Source: JAVKBW01 sp040222995
GTDB lineage: Bacteria; Pseudomonadota; Alphaproteobacteria; UBA8366; Aestuariispiraceae
Assembly (NCBI GenBank): GCA_040222995.1
Contig: JAVKBW010000045.1
Location: 67,749-131,748 of the forward strand
Direction of reading: 5' to 3'
DNA: 64,000 bases
Numbering within the stretch: position 1 is the first letter of the stretch; the number at the start of each line of letters is the position of its first letter. Of this stretch, positions 44,677 through 54,191 are shown one piece after another. The position numbers were made by a program, and so were the translations under genes. The notes beneath the pieces are model-generated. The model saw only the letters and a list, made by a program, of their open reading frames with translations, had not been told where the DNA came from and ran no database searches.

Positions 44677-46134
44677 ATGGAGGCTGATTCCAGTTCCGGT
44701 TCGGCACCCTCGGATAAAACGACGGAAGCGGAACGTACGACGCGACGACGAGCGAGACTTCTGCGGACGCCCCGAGGCATCGAAAACTGGCGTTTTCTGG
44801 TCTATGTCGCCGACCGTTTCATGCACGATAGCTGCCAGCAACGCGCTGCGGCGCTGACATTCACCTCGCTGCTGGCCGTCGTGCCGATGCTGGCTGTCAG
44901 CTTCGCAATTTTCGCAGCCTTTCCCGCCTATGCGCGCATGCGGGATCAGGTACAGGCCTTTCTTTTCAACAACCTTGTGCCCCATGTCGGCGAAACCCTG
45001 CACACCTATCTGGAAAGCTTCACCGCCCAGACCGGCAAGCTGACCACCGTCGGCGTGATATTCCTGGCCCTGTCAGCCGTCATGCTGATGGTCAGTGTCA
45101 GCAACACCTTCAACCAGATCTGGCGGGTCAGGCAGACCCGGTCGGTGATCTCTCGAATGGTTACGTTCTGGGCAATGATTACGCTGATGCCGCTGTTGTT
45201 CGGGGCCAGCCTTTCAATCAGCAGCTATCTGTTCGCCACATCGGAAACGGCCGGCGGCCCGCAGCCGTCGGAGTTTCTTTCGAATGTCGGCTTCCTGGTG
45301 CCCTTCGTTCTGCAGACCATCGGGTTTTCCGCCGTGTTTCTGCTGATGCCGAATTATCCGGTGCGGCGCAGCGATGCGCTGATCGGCGGTCTGGTGGCGA
45401 GCACCCTTTTTGAACTTCTGAAGGAAGGCTTCGGCCTGTACATCACATCCTTTCCGACCTACCAGACGATCTACGGGGCGATGGCGACGATTCCGATATT
45501 CCTGGTCTGGGTCTATCTGGTCTGGATCGTCGTTCTGTTGTCTGCGGAAATGACCGCCGCAATTCCGGAATGGCAGGCCGGCACACGCCGTATTCGCCGC
45601 CGCGATCTGGCGCCGCTTGCCAGAATGCTGGCCGCCCTGGGCATCCTTGCCTCGTTGCGCGAACGCGCGGTCGATGGCGGCGGTCTAAGCCCGAGGCGTC
45701 TGATGGTCAATACCGGGCTGCGGCCCGACGATCTGGCCGAAGCGGCGGAATTTCTGAAGAAGCACAAATACATCGCGCGCGGCGAAAAACGCGACTGGCT
45801 GCTGAGCCGCGACCTGAGCACGGTAACAGTTTACGATCTCTATACCGATCTCGATCTCGGTTTCGACCATCCGATCCGGGTACGGCTGCTGAAAATGGCC
45901 TGGGGTCGCCGGTTTTCCGAGTTAAAGGAGGATCTGGACGGCCTGTCGCGCGAGACAATGGCGATGACGCTGGAGGAATTGCTGGCGCCGGCCTCGCAGG
46001 GCGAGCTGCACGCCATCAACGGCGACGACGATTTCGATGAAGACGATCAGGAAGACAGCAAAAAGGAGCGCCGCCACGGCCGCGCCCGCATTCTGGCTCT
46101 GCTCGGCATCGGCGCCGTGAGCGCAGGGTCCTAA
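44677..46134 (+). CDS. YihY/UPF0761-family (formerly BrkB) membrane protein
   Basis: 485 residues. RAAALTFTSLLAVVPMLAVSFAIFAAF opens a six-helix membrane block, with TLVGVIFLALSAVMLMVSVSNTFNQIWRV-like and AMATIPIFLVWVYLVWIVVLLSAEMTAAI segments characteristic of the family. A cytoplasmic C-terminal region of about 180 residues is longer than in E. coli YihY and contains a predicted winged-helix-like part (PRRLMVNTGLRPDDLAEAAEFLKKHKYI). Function of the family is unsettled. Confidence 0.88.
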   Translation: MEADSSSGSAPSDKTTEAERTTRRRARLLRTPRGIENWRFLVYVADRFMHDSCQQRAAALTFTSLLAVVPMLAVSFAIFAAFPAYARMRDQVQAFLFNNLVPHVGETLHTYLESFTAQTGKLTTVGVIFLALSAVMLMVSVSNTFNQIWRVRQTRSVISRMVTFWAMITLMPLLFGASLSISSYLFATSETAGGPQPSEFLSNVGFLVPFVLQTIGFSAVFLLMPNYPVRRSDALIGGLVASTLFELLKEGFGLYITSFPTYQTIYGAMATIPIFLVWVYLVWIVVLLSAEMTAAIPEWQAGTRRIRRRDLAPLARMLAALGILASLRERAVDGGGLSPRRLMVNTGLRPDDLAEAAEFLKKHKYIARGEKRDWLLSRDLSTVTVYDLYTDLDLGFDHPIRVRLLKMAWGRRFSELKEDLDGLSRETMAMTLEELLAPASQGELHAINGDDDFDEDDQEDSKKERRHGRARILALLGIGAVSAGS

Positions 46135-46146
46135 GCGCCCTTCAGG

Positions 46147-47082
46147 CTAGTCGATCAGGCCGGACTTTCGCCGCACATCGTATTCGAAATCCTTCGACCA
46201 GTTTTCGACGAACTCGATCAGGTCCGGGTCCGGCTTGTCGGGCAACATGATCTTCAGCTTGATGTACTGGTCGCCGGGCCCGCCCTTGCGCGGGGAAATT
46301 CCCTTGCCTTTCAGTCTGAGCGACGTGCCTGTATTCGCTCCTCTCGGCACCGTTACATTGACCGTACCGTGTATCGTCGGCACGGTGATTTTGGCGCCCA
46401 GTACAGCTTCGCCCAGGGTTACGGGCACATCGACGAAGATATCCAGGCCGTCGCGTTCGAAAAACTTGTGCGGATCGACCTGCACCTCGACAAAGGCGTC
46501 ACCGGCTTCGCCACCGCCCATGCCCGGCATGCCCTGCTGTTTCAGGCGAAGGGTCTGGCCGTTTTCCGTTCCCGGCGGGATATCGACATCGATGGTTTTG
46601 CCGTCATACAGCTTGATGCGGCGGCGCACGCCAAGAGCGGCTTCTTCGAACGGAATCCGGACAGTATAGCTGACATCCTTGCCACGCATGCTGGCCGTGC
46701 GGGTCCGCGCGCCGCGCCGGCGTCCGAACAGGTCGCCGAACAGATCGTCGGCATCTGCTTCGAAGCCGCCGAATCCGCCACCGCCAAATCCACCGCCGCC
46801 GTAACCGCCGGAAGCGCCCGAATTCGCGCTTCGACCGCCAAAACCGAAATTTCGCCGCGGCGAACCGTCGGCGTTTATTTCTCCGCGATCGAATTTCTGA
46901 CGCTGGCTGGCGTCGCTAAGCAGGTGATAGGCCGCTGTCACTTCCTTGAAGCGCTGTTCAACGATCTTGTCGCCCGGATTGACGTCAGGATGGAGCTCTT
47001 TCGCAAGAGTACGGTATGCTTTCTTGATATCTGCCTGCCCGGCGCCTTTTTCCACGCCGAGCACGTCGTAGGGATTCTTCAT
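46147..47082 (-). CDS. J-domain co-chaperone, CbpA-type
   Basis: 311 residues. Residues 1-70 are a J domain with HPD in KELHPDVNPGD. A Gly/Phe-rich linker follows (GGYGGGGFGGGGFGGFEADADDLF), then the two C-terminal peptide-binding barrels. There are no CxxCxGxG zinc repeats, so it is of the CbpA class rather than DnaJ. It stimulates DnaK. The ATG at 47082 (MKNPYDVLGV) was chosen to start at the J domain. Confidence 0.92.
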   Translation of the reverse strand: MKNPYDVLGVEKGAGQADIKKAYRTLAKELHPDVNPGDKIVEQRFKEVTAAYHLLSDASQRQKFDRGEINADGSPRRNFGFGGRSANSGASGGYGGGGFGGGGFGGFEADADDLFGDLFGRRRGARTRTASMRGKDVSYTVRIPFEEAALGVRRRIKLYDGKTIDVDIPPGTENGQTLRLKQQGMPGMGGGEAGDAFVEVQVDPHKFFERDGLDIFVDVPVTLGEAVLGAKITVPTIHGTVNVTVPRGANTGTSLRLKGKGISPRKGGPGDQYIKLKIMLPDKPDPDLIEFVENWSKDFEYDVRRKSGLID

Positions 47083-47171
47083 CCGATCACTGACCGCCAC
47101 TAATTCAACCACTCGCAAGCGCTGGCGCCGACAATCCGACGCCAGTCGCTAAACGAATGTTACCTTGTACC

Positions 47172-47645
47172 CTACGAATTGACGATCTTCCAAGACCCAT
47201 CGGGCTGACGGCATGCCGTACCATAGGCTTCCTGCTCTTCACCGCCGACATCGACGGTCTGGCGGTATTCGCGGCAATATTCGCCGGAAGAGGCCTGGTA
47301 GGTACTTGTCGGTGTGACCGTACCGGAATTACCGGTATCCGGATTGCTCCAGGTGGACGTGGCGCCGGTTTTTGTGTGTTCAAGCGACGCTTCGGTCGTC
47401 TGCGCCATCTGCTGCTTGTCGACTTCATCAAGACCACGGCCGATTTCCGACCCGACGATCGCGCCAAGCAAGACGCCCGCACCCGTCGCCCAGAGCCGGC
47501 CGGAACCGCCGCCGACCTGAGACCCAAGAAGGCCGCCCAAGACGGCGCCGCCCAAACCGCCAACCGTTTGTTTGGTTCCCTGCTGCGCGCAAGCGGATGC
47601 CATAAACAGCACAACCACGACTGCGGCGATGTTTCTCAAGGTCAT
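47172..47645 (-). CDS. Glycine-zipper outer-membrane lipoprotein (17-kDa antigen family)
   Basis: 157 residues. The signal peptide ends in a lipobox (FMASAC), so Cys19 should be lipidated. A glycine-zipper pair follows (GGLGGAVLGGLLGSQVGGGSG and GAGVLLGAIVGSEIGRGLDE), then a soluble domain ending EAYGTACRQPDGSWKIV as in rickettsial 17-kDa surface antigens. Likely an outer-membrane structural protein. Confidence 0.87.
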   Translation of the reverse strand: MTLRNIAAVVVVLFMASACAQQGTKQTVGGLGGAVLGGLLGSQVGGGSGRLWATGAGVLLGAIVGSEIGRGLDEVDKQQMAQTTEASLEHTKTGATSTWSNPDTGNSGTVTPTSTYQASSGEYCREYRQTVDVGGEEQEAYGTACRQPDGSWKIVNS

Positions 47646-47832
47646 TCGATAGTCCTTTCAAACAGTTACAAAATACGAAAATCTTACAGCCTTGCGGAGC
47701 AAGACGCCGGTCTATACTTCCGTCAGGAAGCGGACAGGTTTATTGACAATCACATAGAGAGCCTACCTGATTGTTTCAATGACGCCGATCACAGGGCCGG
47801 AAGCAACTATCACCTCGAATTGTGGCAATAGA

Positions 47833-48429
47833 ATGACGGAAATTCTCGAACGATCCCCCTTCGATGTCTTCGCCGACTGGATGGAAGAAGCAAGGAAATC
47901 CGAAGTAAACGACCCGAACGCCCTCGCATTGGCGACGGCCGGCGCGGACGGTCAGCCTGCCGTGCGCATGGTGCTGCTGAAGGACTACGATGAGCAAGGG
48001 TTCGTGTTCTACACCAATCTGGAAAGCAACAAGGGGCGCGATCTGGCTGAAAATCCGAAAGCGGCCATGCTGTTTCACTGGAAGAGTCTGCGCCGGCAGG
48101 TTCGTATCGAAGGACCGGTATCGCCGGTCACGAACGAGGAAGCCGACGCCTATTTCGCAAGCCGCGCCCGCGGCAGCCAGATCGGCGCCTGGGCAAGCCG
48201 GCAATCCCGGCCGATGGCGGGCCGGTTCGACCTCGAAAAACGGATCGCAACAACCACTGCCAAATACGGATTGGGCGCTGTGCCCCGGCCGCCGCACTGG
48301 TCGGGCTTCAGGGTTGCGCCGGTTCGCATTGAATTCTGGCAGGACGGCGCTTTCCGCCTGCATGATCGGTGGATATTCCGCCGCACGGATGCCAGCCGTG
48401 ATTGGACAACAGAGCGGCTGTTCCCGTGA
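47833..48429 (+). CDS. pdxH: Pyridoxamine/pyridoxine 5'-phosphate oxidase
   Basis: 198 residues. RMVLLKDYDEQGFVFYTNLES and SRPMAGR bind FMN and PLP; GFRVAPVRIEFWQDG with RLHDR close the active site. It oxidises pyridoxine- or pyridoxamine-phosphate to PLP, needed by the several PLP enzymes in the window. ATG 47833 matches the family start; the open frame extends 18 codons upstream. Overlaps the CDF gene by 4 bp. Confidence 0.94.
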   Translation: MTEILERSPFDVFADWMEEARKSEVNDPNALALATAGADGQPAVRMVLLKDYDEQGFVFYTNLESNKGRDLAENPKAAMLFHWKSLRRQVRIEGPVSPVTNEEADAYFASRARGSQIGAWASRQSRPMAGRFDLEKRIATTTAKYGLGAVPRPPHWSGFRVAPVRIEFWQDGAFRLHDRWIFRRTDASRDWTTERLFP

Positions 48430-49391
48430 CGGAAACGAGCGATCCGCACAGCAACTCCACCCCGGATTCGGTCAGCGTGCTGACCGGTGTTAGCAACGCA
48501 GCCGGCCAACGTCTCGCGCGCCGCGCAACCTACGCATCGGTCTTTGTCGCTTCGTTGCTGATTATCGTGAAAACGGGCGCCTGGGCGGAAACCGGCTCTG
48601 TTTCGATCCTTTCAAGCCTTGTCGACAGCCTGCTGGATGCCTTCGCCTCGATCGTTACCCTATTTGCGGTTCACCATTCGCTGACCCCGGCCGACAAGGA
48701 ACACCGGTTCGGGCACGGTGCGGCGGAACCGCTGGCCGCCCTGGCCCAGTCGGCCTTCATCACCGGGTCATCCATTCTGCTGCTGGTGCAGGCCGGTGAG
48801 CGGCTGTTGAACCCGCGGGAAGTGCAATCAACCGGGCTGGGCGTTTCGGTCATGGTGTTTTCGATTGTGGCCACGTTGTGTCTGGTCGCCTTCCAGACCT
48901 ATGTCATCCGCAAATCTGCCAGTCTTGCGATCAGGGCAGACAGCGTTCACTACAAGGGTGACCTTCTGGCGAATATCGGTGTGATCTGCGCCATTCTGCT
49001 GACCGACCTGATGGGCTGGGTCTATGCCGACCCGATTTTCGGTCTCGGCATTGCCATATTCCTGATATGGTCGGCGAAATCCGTTGCGGCTGAAGCCTAC
49101 GACATGCTGATGGATCGCGAATTACCGGATGAGGATCGGAACCGGATCAAGGAAATCGCCCTTTGGCATTCCGACGTCCTGAGCCTTCACGATCTGCGCA
49201 CCCGCCGCTCGGGTCCCTATCGTTTCATACAGATGCACCTCGAATTCAACGGCCAGTTGACGCTAAATCGCACCCATGCCGTGGCCGATGCGGTCGAACA
49301 GCAAATCATGTCGGAGTTTCCCGGCGCGCAGGTTATTGTTCACCAGGATCCCGGCACACCGAAAGAAACGGACAAACATGCCAAAGGATAA
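48426..49391 (+). CDS. Cation diffusion facilitator metal exporter (FieF-like)
   Basis: 321 residues. Membrane helices begin TYASVFVASLLIIVKTGAWAETGS; SSLVDSLLDAFASIVTLFAVHHS contains the first metal site, RFGHGAAEPLAALAQSAFI and the later RADSVHYKGDLLANIGV (second HxxxD-type site) match zinc/iron exporters. A cytoplasmic domain with HSDVLSLHDLRTRRSG follows. The GTG at 48426 overlaps the pdxH stop, implying coupled translation. Extends 14 bp into the SDR gene. Confidence 0.92.
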   Translation: MTETSDPHSNSTPDSVSVLTGVSNAAGQRLARRATYASVFVASLLIIVKTGAWAETGSVSILSSLVDSLLDAFASIVTLFAVHHSLTPADKEHRFGHGAAEPLAALAQSAFITGSSILLLVQAGERLLNPREVQSTGLGVSVMVFSIVATLCLVAFQTYVIRKSASLAIRADSVHYKGDLLANIGVICAILLTDLMGWVYADPIFGLGIAIFLIWSAKSVAAEAYDMLMDRELPDEDRNRIKEIALWHSDVLSLHDLRTRRSGPYRFIQMHLEFNGQLTLNRTHAVADAVEQQIMSEFPGAQVIVHQDPGTPKETDKHAKG

Positions 49392-50142
49392 GACAACGCA
49401 GTCGAAAACTCTGGTTCTGACCGGCGCCAGCCGGGGTATTGGCCATGCGACGGTCAAACGGTTTTCAGACGAAGGCTGGCGTATCGTCTCCTGTTCGCGC
49501 GACGCCATTCCGGATGCCTGCAAGGCCGATCAGAACTGGGTGAAGCATTTTTCCGTCGACCTGGCGGAACCCAGCGAGACCGAAGCCTTCGTCAGCGACG
49601 TGATGACGTTCCTCGATGGCGCGCCGCTGCATGCGCTGGTCAACAATGCCGCCGCGTCGCCGAAAACCGCCTTCAAGGAACGGCTTGGCTGTCTGAACGG
49701 CGACATCTCGTCGTGGCGAAAGGTGTTCGAGCTCAACCTGTTCGCACCGCTCGTTCTGAGCCGCGGTCTCGCCCCGGCCCTGACTAAAGGCGCGAAAGCC
49801 GGCGGAGCGGCCATCGTCAACATTACGTCGATCGCCGGTCACGCGGTCCACCCCTTCGCCGGGTCCGCCTATTCGACATCAAAGGCCGCGTTGTCCGGCT
49901 TGACGCGGGAAATGGCGGAGGAGTTCGCCGAGATCGGCGTCCGGGTGAACGCGGTTGCGCCAGGCGAAATCGAAACCGAAATGATCAGCCAGGACTACGA
50001 ACCGCTTATCACCCGTATCCCGCTGCAACGAATGGGCACGACGGACGAAGTCGCCGCAACCGTTTTCCAGCTATGCGGCAGCGACTTTTCCTACGTAACC
50101 GGAACGGAAGTTTTCGTGACAGGCGGTCAGCACGTTTACTAG
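49378..50142 (+). CDS. Short-chain dehydrogenase/reductase
   Basis: 254 residues. LVLTGASRGIGHATVKRFSDEG binds NAD(P); NNAAASP, S in NITSIAG and Y-x3-K in YSTSKAAL form the catalytic set. Family members oxidise or reduce hydroxyl/keto groups of many substrates; this one is not assignable. ATG 49378 overlaps the end of the CDF gene; a longer frame inside that gene was rejected. Confidence 0.9.
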   Translation: MPKDKTTQSKTLVLTGASRGIGHATVKRFSDEGWRIVSCSRDAIPDACKADQNWVKHFSVDLAEPSETEAFVSDVMTFLDGAPLHALVNNAAASPKTAFKERLGCLNGDISSWRKVFELNLFAPLVLSRGLAPALTKGAKAGGAAIVNITSIAGHAVHPFAGSAYSTSKAALSGLTREMAEEFAEIGVRVNAVAPGEIETEMISQDYEPLITRIPLQRMGTTDEVAATVFQLCGSDFSYVTGTEVFVTGGQHVY

Positions 50143-50148
50143 GGCGGA

Positions 50149-50703
50149 TCAGCCATCCAGTTTGTCCAGCAGACTCGACAACCAGTCCCGCCGCGATTCC
50201 GCCTGAGCAATTTCCAGCGCGATCCATTCCTGCAGGAATACGCTGCCGGTGGACGCCTGCCCTTCCTGATTCTGCAAGTCCTGCAGCCGGGCGAGTTCGG
50301 ACTGGGTCAGATCGAGCAACAGATCGAGCTGGTCGATCTTGTCTTCCTGATCGAGATGATCGAGATACCGCAGCTTGAGGGCCAGGGCGAGTTTCTGGGT
50401 GTCGTTCATCGGCGCCCGAAGCCGCGCCTGCATCAGCGACAGAAACGCGTTACGCCCTTCGCCGGACAACCGCATCACCGCATTGTCCTGCATGCCCTTG
50501 CCATCGACCGGTTCGATCAGCCCTTCGATCCGCAACACCTCGAGGGACGACCCAAGAAGGTCCAGGGACGGGCCGACAATCCGTTCGACGAAACCGCGAA
50601 CGTTGTTGGCCAGATCGGAATAGGAGATGTCGCCATCGGACAGCGCGCCCAAAACGGCGAGCCGCATCGTCTCCGCAGGCGTCAGGGATTTATCGCGAAA
50701 CAT
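50149..50703 (-). CDS. Hypothetical protein with winged-helix-like N-terminus (184 aa)
   Basis: Residues 8-85 (TPAETMRLAVLGALSDGDISYSDLANNVRGFVERIV...IEPVDGKGMQDNAVMRLSGEGR) look like a PadR-type winged helix with a wing and a trailing beta strand. The rest is a long helical coil (DKIDQLDLLLDLTQSELARLQDLQNQEG), as in the PadR dimer arm. Transcription control is plausible, target unknown. It is convergent with the SDR gene, 6 bp apart. Confidence 0.6.
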   Translation of the reverse strand: MFRDKSLTPAETMRLAVLGALSDGDISYSDLANNVRGFVERIVGPSLDLLGSSLEVLRIEGLIEPVDGKGMQDNAVMRLSGEGRNAFLSLMQARLRAPMNDTQKLALALKLRYLDHLDQEDKIDQLDLLLDLTQSELARLQDLQNQEGQASTGSVFLQEWIALEIAQAESRRDWLSSLLDKLDG

Positions 50704-50778
50704 ACAGGACCGTCCTGAATAACTACTGGACAGGTTATATGGAGATGCGAACGACTCTCAACAAGAGTTATTTTCAGA

Positions 50779-51630
50779 TCATCCCGGCGACAGGCCCCGC
50801 AGTCTTTCATTGCGGCGACGCAACAGTTCCAGCGTCACCAGCATCAGGACCGAGATACAGATCAGAATCGTCGCAACAGCGAGAATTGTCGGACTGATCT
50901 GTTCGCGAATACCCGAGAACATCGCCCACGGAATCGTGCGTTGTTCAACCGACCCGACAAACAGAACGACCACCACCTCGTCAAACGACGTGATGAAGGC
51001 GAACAGACCGCCGGAAATCACACCGGGAAGAATCAGCGGCACGATGATGCGGAAGAAAGTCGTCGTCGGGTTCGCGCCAAGATTCTGCGCAGCGCGTATC
51101 AGCGACCGGTCGAATCCGACCATGGTAGCGGTAACCGTGATAACAACAAAGGGTGTACCCAGCACCGCATGGGCGAGAATGACACCGATATGGGTCGAGG
51201 CAAGGCCGATCCGGGAATAGAAGAAGTACATACCCGCCGCCGAGATAATCAGCGGTACGATCATCGGCGAGATCAAGAGCGCCATCCAGGCCGACCGGTA
51301 CGGCATCTCCGGGCGTGACAGGCCGAGGGCCGCCAGCGTGCCGAGGAAGGTCGAGATAATCGTCGCAAAGATCGCGATGATGAAACTGTTCTTCACCGCC
51401 TGCTGCCAGGACGTATCGTTCCAGAAATCCTCATACCAGCGCAAACTGTACCCGGCCGGATCGAGAGACAGCATTTCCGGCGTAAAGGTGAAGTACGGCT
51501 CGGCATTGAAACTGAGCGGCAGGATCACGAAGATCGGGCCGATCAGAAAGACAAAAATAGCCCCGCAGATAATCCGGAAAGTGTAGTACCAGGTTCTTTC
51601 CAGCGGGCTCGCATAGGCAGGTAACGCCAT
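50779..51630 (-). CDS. Polyamine-type ABC transporter permease (PotC/PotI-like)
   Basis: 283 residues with six helices. ALGLSRPEMPYRSAWMALLISPMIVPLIISAAGMYFF and the cytoplasmic loop AAQNLGANPTTTFFRIIVPLILPGVISGG (EAA-like motif for the ATPase) identify the BPD permease class. Distal gene of a four-gene importer operon, 13 bp after its partner permease. Confidence 0.9.
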   Translation of the reverse strand: MALPAYASPLERTWYYTFRIICGAIFVFLIGPIFVILPLSFNAEPYFTFTPEMLSLDPAGYSLRWYEDFWNDTSWQQAVKNSFIIAIFATIISTFLGTLAALGLSRPEMPYRSAWMALLISPMIVPLIISAAGMYFFYSRIGLASTHIGVILAHAVLGTPFVVITVTATMVGFDRSLIRAAQNLGANPTTTFFRIIVPLILPGVISGGLFAFITSFDEVVVVLFVGSVEQRTIPWAMFSGIREQISPTILAVATILICISVLMLVTLELLRRRNERLRGLSPG

Positions 51631-51643
51631 CTTCGTATCCTCC

Positions 51644-52912
51644 TCAGCCGAGCTTCATGTTGTTGATGCCGACGATCTTGTCGTACAGCGCATACATCAC
51701 CAGCACCAATGCCAGCAGGATGACTCCAAGAGCCGCTGCCAGACCCCAGTTCAGCGTGACGCTGATGTGATCCGCGATAAAGTTCGAGATCAGCGTACCT
51801 GACTGACCGCCCACAAGGGCCGGCGTGATGTAGTAACCGATCGCCAGAATGAAGACGAGAATGCCGCCCGCGCCGACGCCGGCGACGGTATTCGGCATAT
51901 ACACCCTGATAAACGCCAGAGCCGGGTTCGCGCCCATCGAACGCGCCGCCCGCATGTAGCTGGGCGGAATGGTCTTCATCACCGAATACAGCGGCAGAAT
52001 CATGAACGGCAGCAGAATATGCGTCATCGCCACGACGGTGCCGATCTTGTTGTGGATTAACTGAACCCGCCCGTCATCCGACAGAATGCCGACTAACACC
52101 ATCAGGTCGTTCAGAACGCCCTCGGTCTGTAAAAGCGCAATCCAGGACGTCGTCCGCACAAGTAGCGATGTCCAGAACGGCAGTAGCACCAGGATCATCA
52201 GCAGGTTGCCGGTTCGAAGCGGTAACGTCGCCATCAGATAGGCGACCGGATAACCCAGCAGCACAGTGATAAAGGTAATAAGCGCACTCAGCCCGAGTGT
52301 CCGGACGAACAGATCGACATAAATCTGTCTGGTTTCAGGCTGGAACTCGATACTGCCTTTTGCGTTGAATTTCATATCGAGCGCGGCAAGGAAATATGAG
52401 GCCGTGTAGGGAGAACTTTCCCGCTGGAGCAAAACCCATGTTTCGATTTTTCCCCAGTCCTTGTTCGCGTCGATCAACTGATCCTTGTACGGCGGCTCCG
52501 TGATCTTTCGGGCCTTGCGGCCTGTGCTCCGGAACATGCTGGACATGCCGGGCTGATCATAGTTAAGACGCCGCGCCATCGACCCGAGAGTTTTTTCCTC
52601 GTAGGCGAGTGTAATATCCTCTACCGCAGCCTTGAACACCTCTTCCGGCGGTAATTCGCCCGAAGTTGCATCCCAGGAATCGATCGCAACCGCCGTTTTC
52701 GGCATGACATCCTGAACGATCGAGTTTTCAACGCTGCGAAACAGCATATCGAAAATCGGAAAAACAAATGCAATGGCGATAAAAGCGAGAAGAGGGGATA
52801 CCAGCAGAAACGCCCGCATCTTGCTCTGCCGCTGCGCCCGTTGAAGACTGACTTTTAACGGAATGCCGTCTGCGGTCGTCATTGCTGCGCTGTTGGCTGT
52901 TGTATCAGTCAT
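51644..52912 (-). CDS. Polyamine-type ABC transporter permease (PotB/PotH-like)
   Basis: 422 residues, longer than PotB by an insertion of about 130 residues between the first two helices (about 60-200), in the periplasmic side. The remainder has the six-helix PotB pattern, with VMKTIPPSYMRAARSMGANPALAFIRVYMPNTVAGVGAG as the EAA-type loop. The large periplasmic insertion may contact the binding protein. It forms the channel with the neighbouring permease. Confidence 0.9.
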   Translation of the reverse strand: MTDTTANSAAMTTADGIPLKVSLQRAQRQSKMRAFLLVSPLLAFIAIAFVFPIFDMLFRSVENSIVQDVMPKTAVAIDSWDATSGELPPEEVFKAAVEDITLAYEEKTLGSMARRLNYDQPGMSSMFRSTGRKARKITEPPYKDQLIDANKDWGKIETWVLLQRESSPYTASYFLAALDMKFNAKGSIEFQPETRQIYVDLFVRTLGLSALITFITVLLGYPVAYLMATLPLRTGNLLMILVLLPFWTSLLVRTTSWIALLQTEGVLNDLMVLVGILSDDGRVQLIHNKIGTVVAMTHILLPFMILPLYSVMKTIPPSYMRAARSMGANPALAFIRVYMPNTVAGVGAGGILVFILAIGYYITPALVGGQSGTLISNFIADHISVTLNWGLAAALGVILLALVLVMYALYDKIVGINNMKLG

Positions 52913-52984
52913 GGCTGCCTCTCAGGACTGTCGCCGTGTTACGATCAATTAAATCAAAAAATACGATTCTTCCAAAGCGCCGCA

Positions 52985-53009
52985 GGGGGCGGGTAAATCG
53001 CCCGCCCCC
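52985..53009 (-). other. Hairpin downstream of the binding-protein gene
   Basis: A nine-base GC stem (52985-52993 with 53001-53009) lies 18 bases past the stop of the binding-protein gene and about 70 bases before the permease ATG. There is no T tract on either side. It is placed to attenuate permease expression or protect the 3' end of the upstream mRNA, as in other ABC importer operons. Confidence 0.55.
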
Positions 53010-53027
53010 CTTGGCTATTCGGTCAGC

Positions 53028-54137
53028 TTAGTTGGCGAGCCATGCATTAAAGCGCTCGTCCATTTCGGCTGTGTGGTCTGCCCACCATACGTAATCGAAC
53101 TGGAACGTATTGGAGGCATTCGCCGGATCCGTCGGCATATGCGGCTTCATATCGACACCGAGTTCGGCATGTTTGCCGACCAGCGGAGCGGACGAATACC
53201 GGGCCGGGCCGTAAGAGATATATGCGGCCTGATCAGCAAGACGCTGTGTATCAGTCGCGAAGTAGATGTACTTCTTGATCTCTTCCATTTTCGGATGATC
53301 TTTCGGAATAACCCAGCCATCCAGATCGAAGATCTGACGGTCCCACATCATCGCAATCGGCTGATTTTCAACGGCAATCGCATTGAACAGACGACCGTTA
53401 TAGGCCGACGCCATCACAACTTCGCCATCGGCGAGAAGCTGCGGCGGCTGCGCGCCCTTGGTCCACCAGACGACATGATCCTTGATCGTATCGAGCTTGG
53501 CGAATGCACGGGCGATACCTTCCTCGGTCGACAGTGTGTCATAGATCTCGTCTTCCGGAACGCCATCGGCCAGCAGAGCCCATTCCAGATTGTTGAACGG
53601 ACGCTTCTGCAGCGACCGCTTGCCCGGGAACTTTTCAAGATCGAAGACATCGGCGATCGTCGACGGTGCGTCGCCGCCGAATGCATCGGTCCGATACCCG
53701 AACGTATTTGAATACACAATCTGCGGAATAAAGCAGTTCGTGTCGCCCACCGTCAGCGTACCGGCGAAGAAGTCTTCCGAAGCCGGCGTGCCGTCCGGTG
53801 CGGGGGCAAGCCATTCGTCGGGATCGATTTCTTCAAGCAGACCTTCATCGCAGGCCGTGATCGCATCGCTGGCGATCATGTCGATGATGTCCCAGGTCAA
53901 ATTCCCGGTTTCCATCTGCGCCCGCAACTTCGACATGCCTTCGGCCGCGGAATCATCGTTGATGATCGTTACGTCCGGATTGGCCGCCATATACGGGTCA
54001 TGGTAAGCCTTCTGCTGGCTGGCGGTATAGGCACCGCCCCAGGAAATGATGGTTAGGGTTGTTTCAGCCTGAGCAACGCCTGAGGCGCCAACTGCAAGAC
54101 CCATCGCAACCGTGGTTGAACGAAGTAACAGTTTCAT
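53028..54137 (-). CDS. Polyamine-type ABC substrate-binding protein (PotD/PotF-like)
   Basis: 369 residues with a Sec signal peptide (MKLLLRSTTVAMGLAVGASGVAQA). LTIISWGGAYTASQQKAYHDPY and the EEIDPDEW segment match SBP_bac_6/8 proteins for putrescine and spermidine; WWTKGAQPPQLLADGEVVMASAYNG is a further family block. It captures solute in the periplasm for the permeases encoded downstream. Polyamine preference is inferred by family. Confidence 0.9.
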   Translation of the reverse strand: MKLLLRSTTVAMGLAVGASGVAQAETTLTIISWGGAYTASQQKAYHDPYMAANPDVTIINDDSAAEGMSKLRAQMETGNLTWDIIDMIASDAITACDEGLLEEIDPDEWLAPAPDGTPASEDFFAGTLTVGDTNCFIPQIVYSNTFGYRTDAFGGDAPSTIADVFDLEKFPGKRSLQKRPFNNLEWALLADGVPEDEIYDTLSTEEGIARAFAKLDTIKDHVVWWTKGAQPPQLLADGEVVMASAYNGRLFNAIAVENQPIAMMWDRQIFDLDGWVIPKDHPKMEEIKKYIYFATDTQRLADQAAYISYGPARYSSAPLVGKHAELGVDMKPHMPTDPANASNTFQFDYVWWADHTAEMDERFNAWLAN

Positions 54138-54191
54138 TTTGTTCTCCCTGTTTACTCAAGACTCCGGAACATCCGTCGTCTTCTCAAATCC

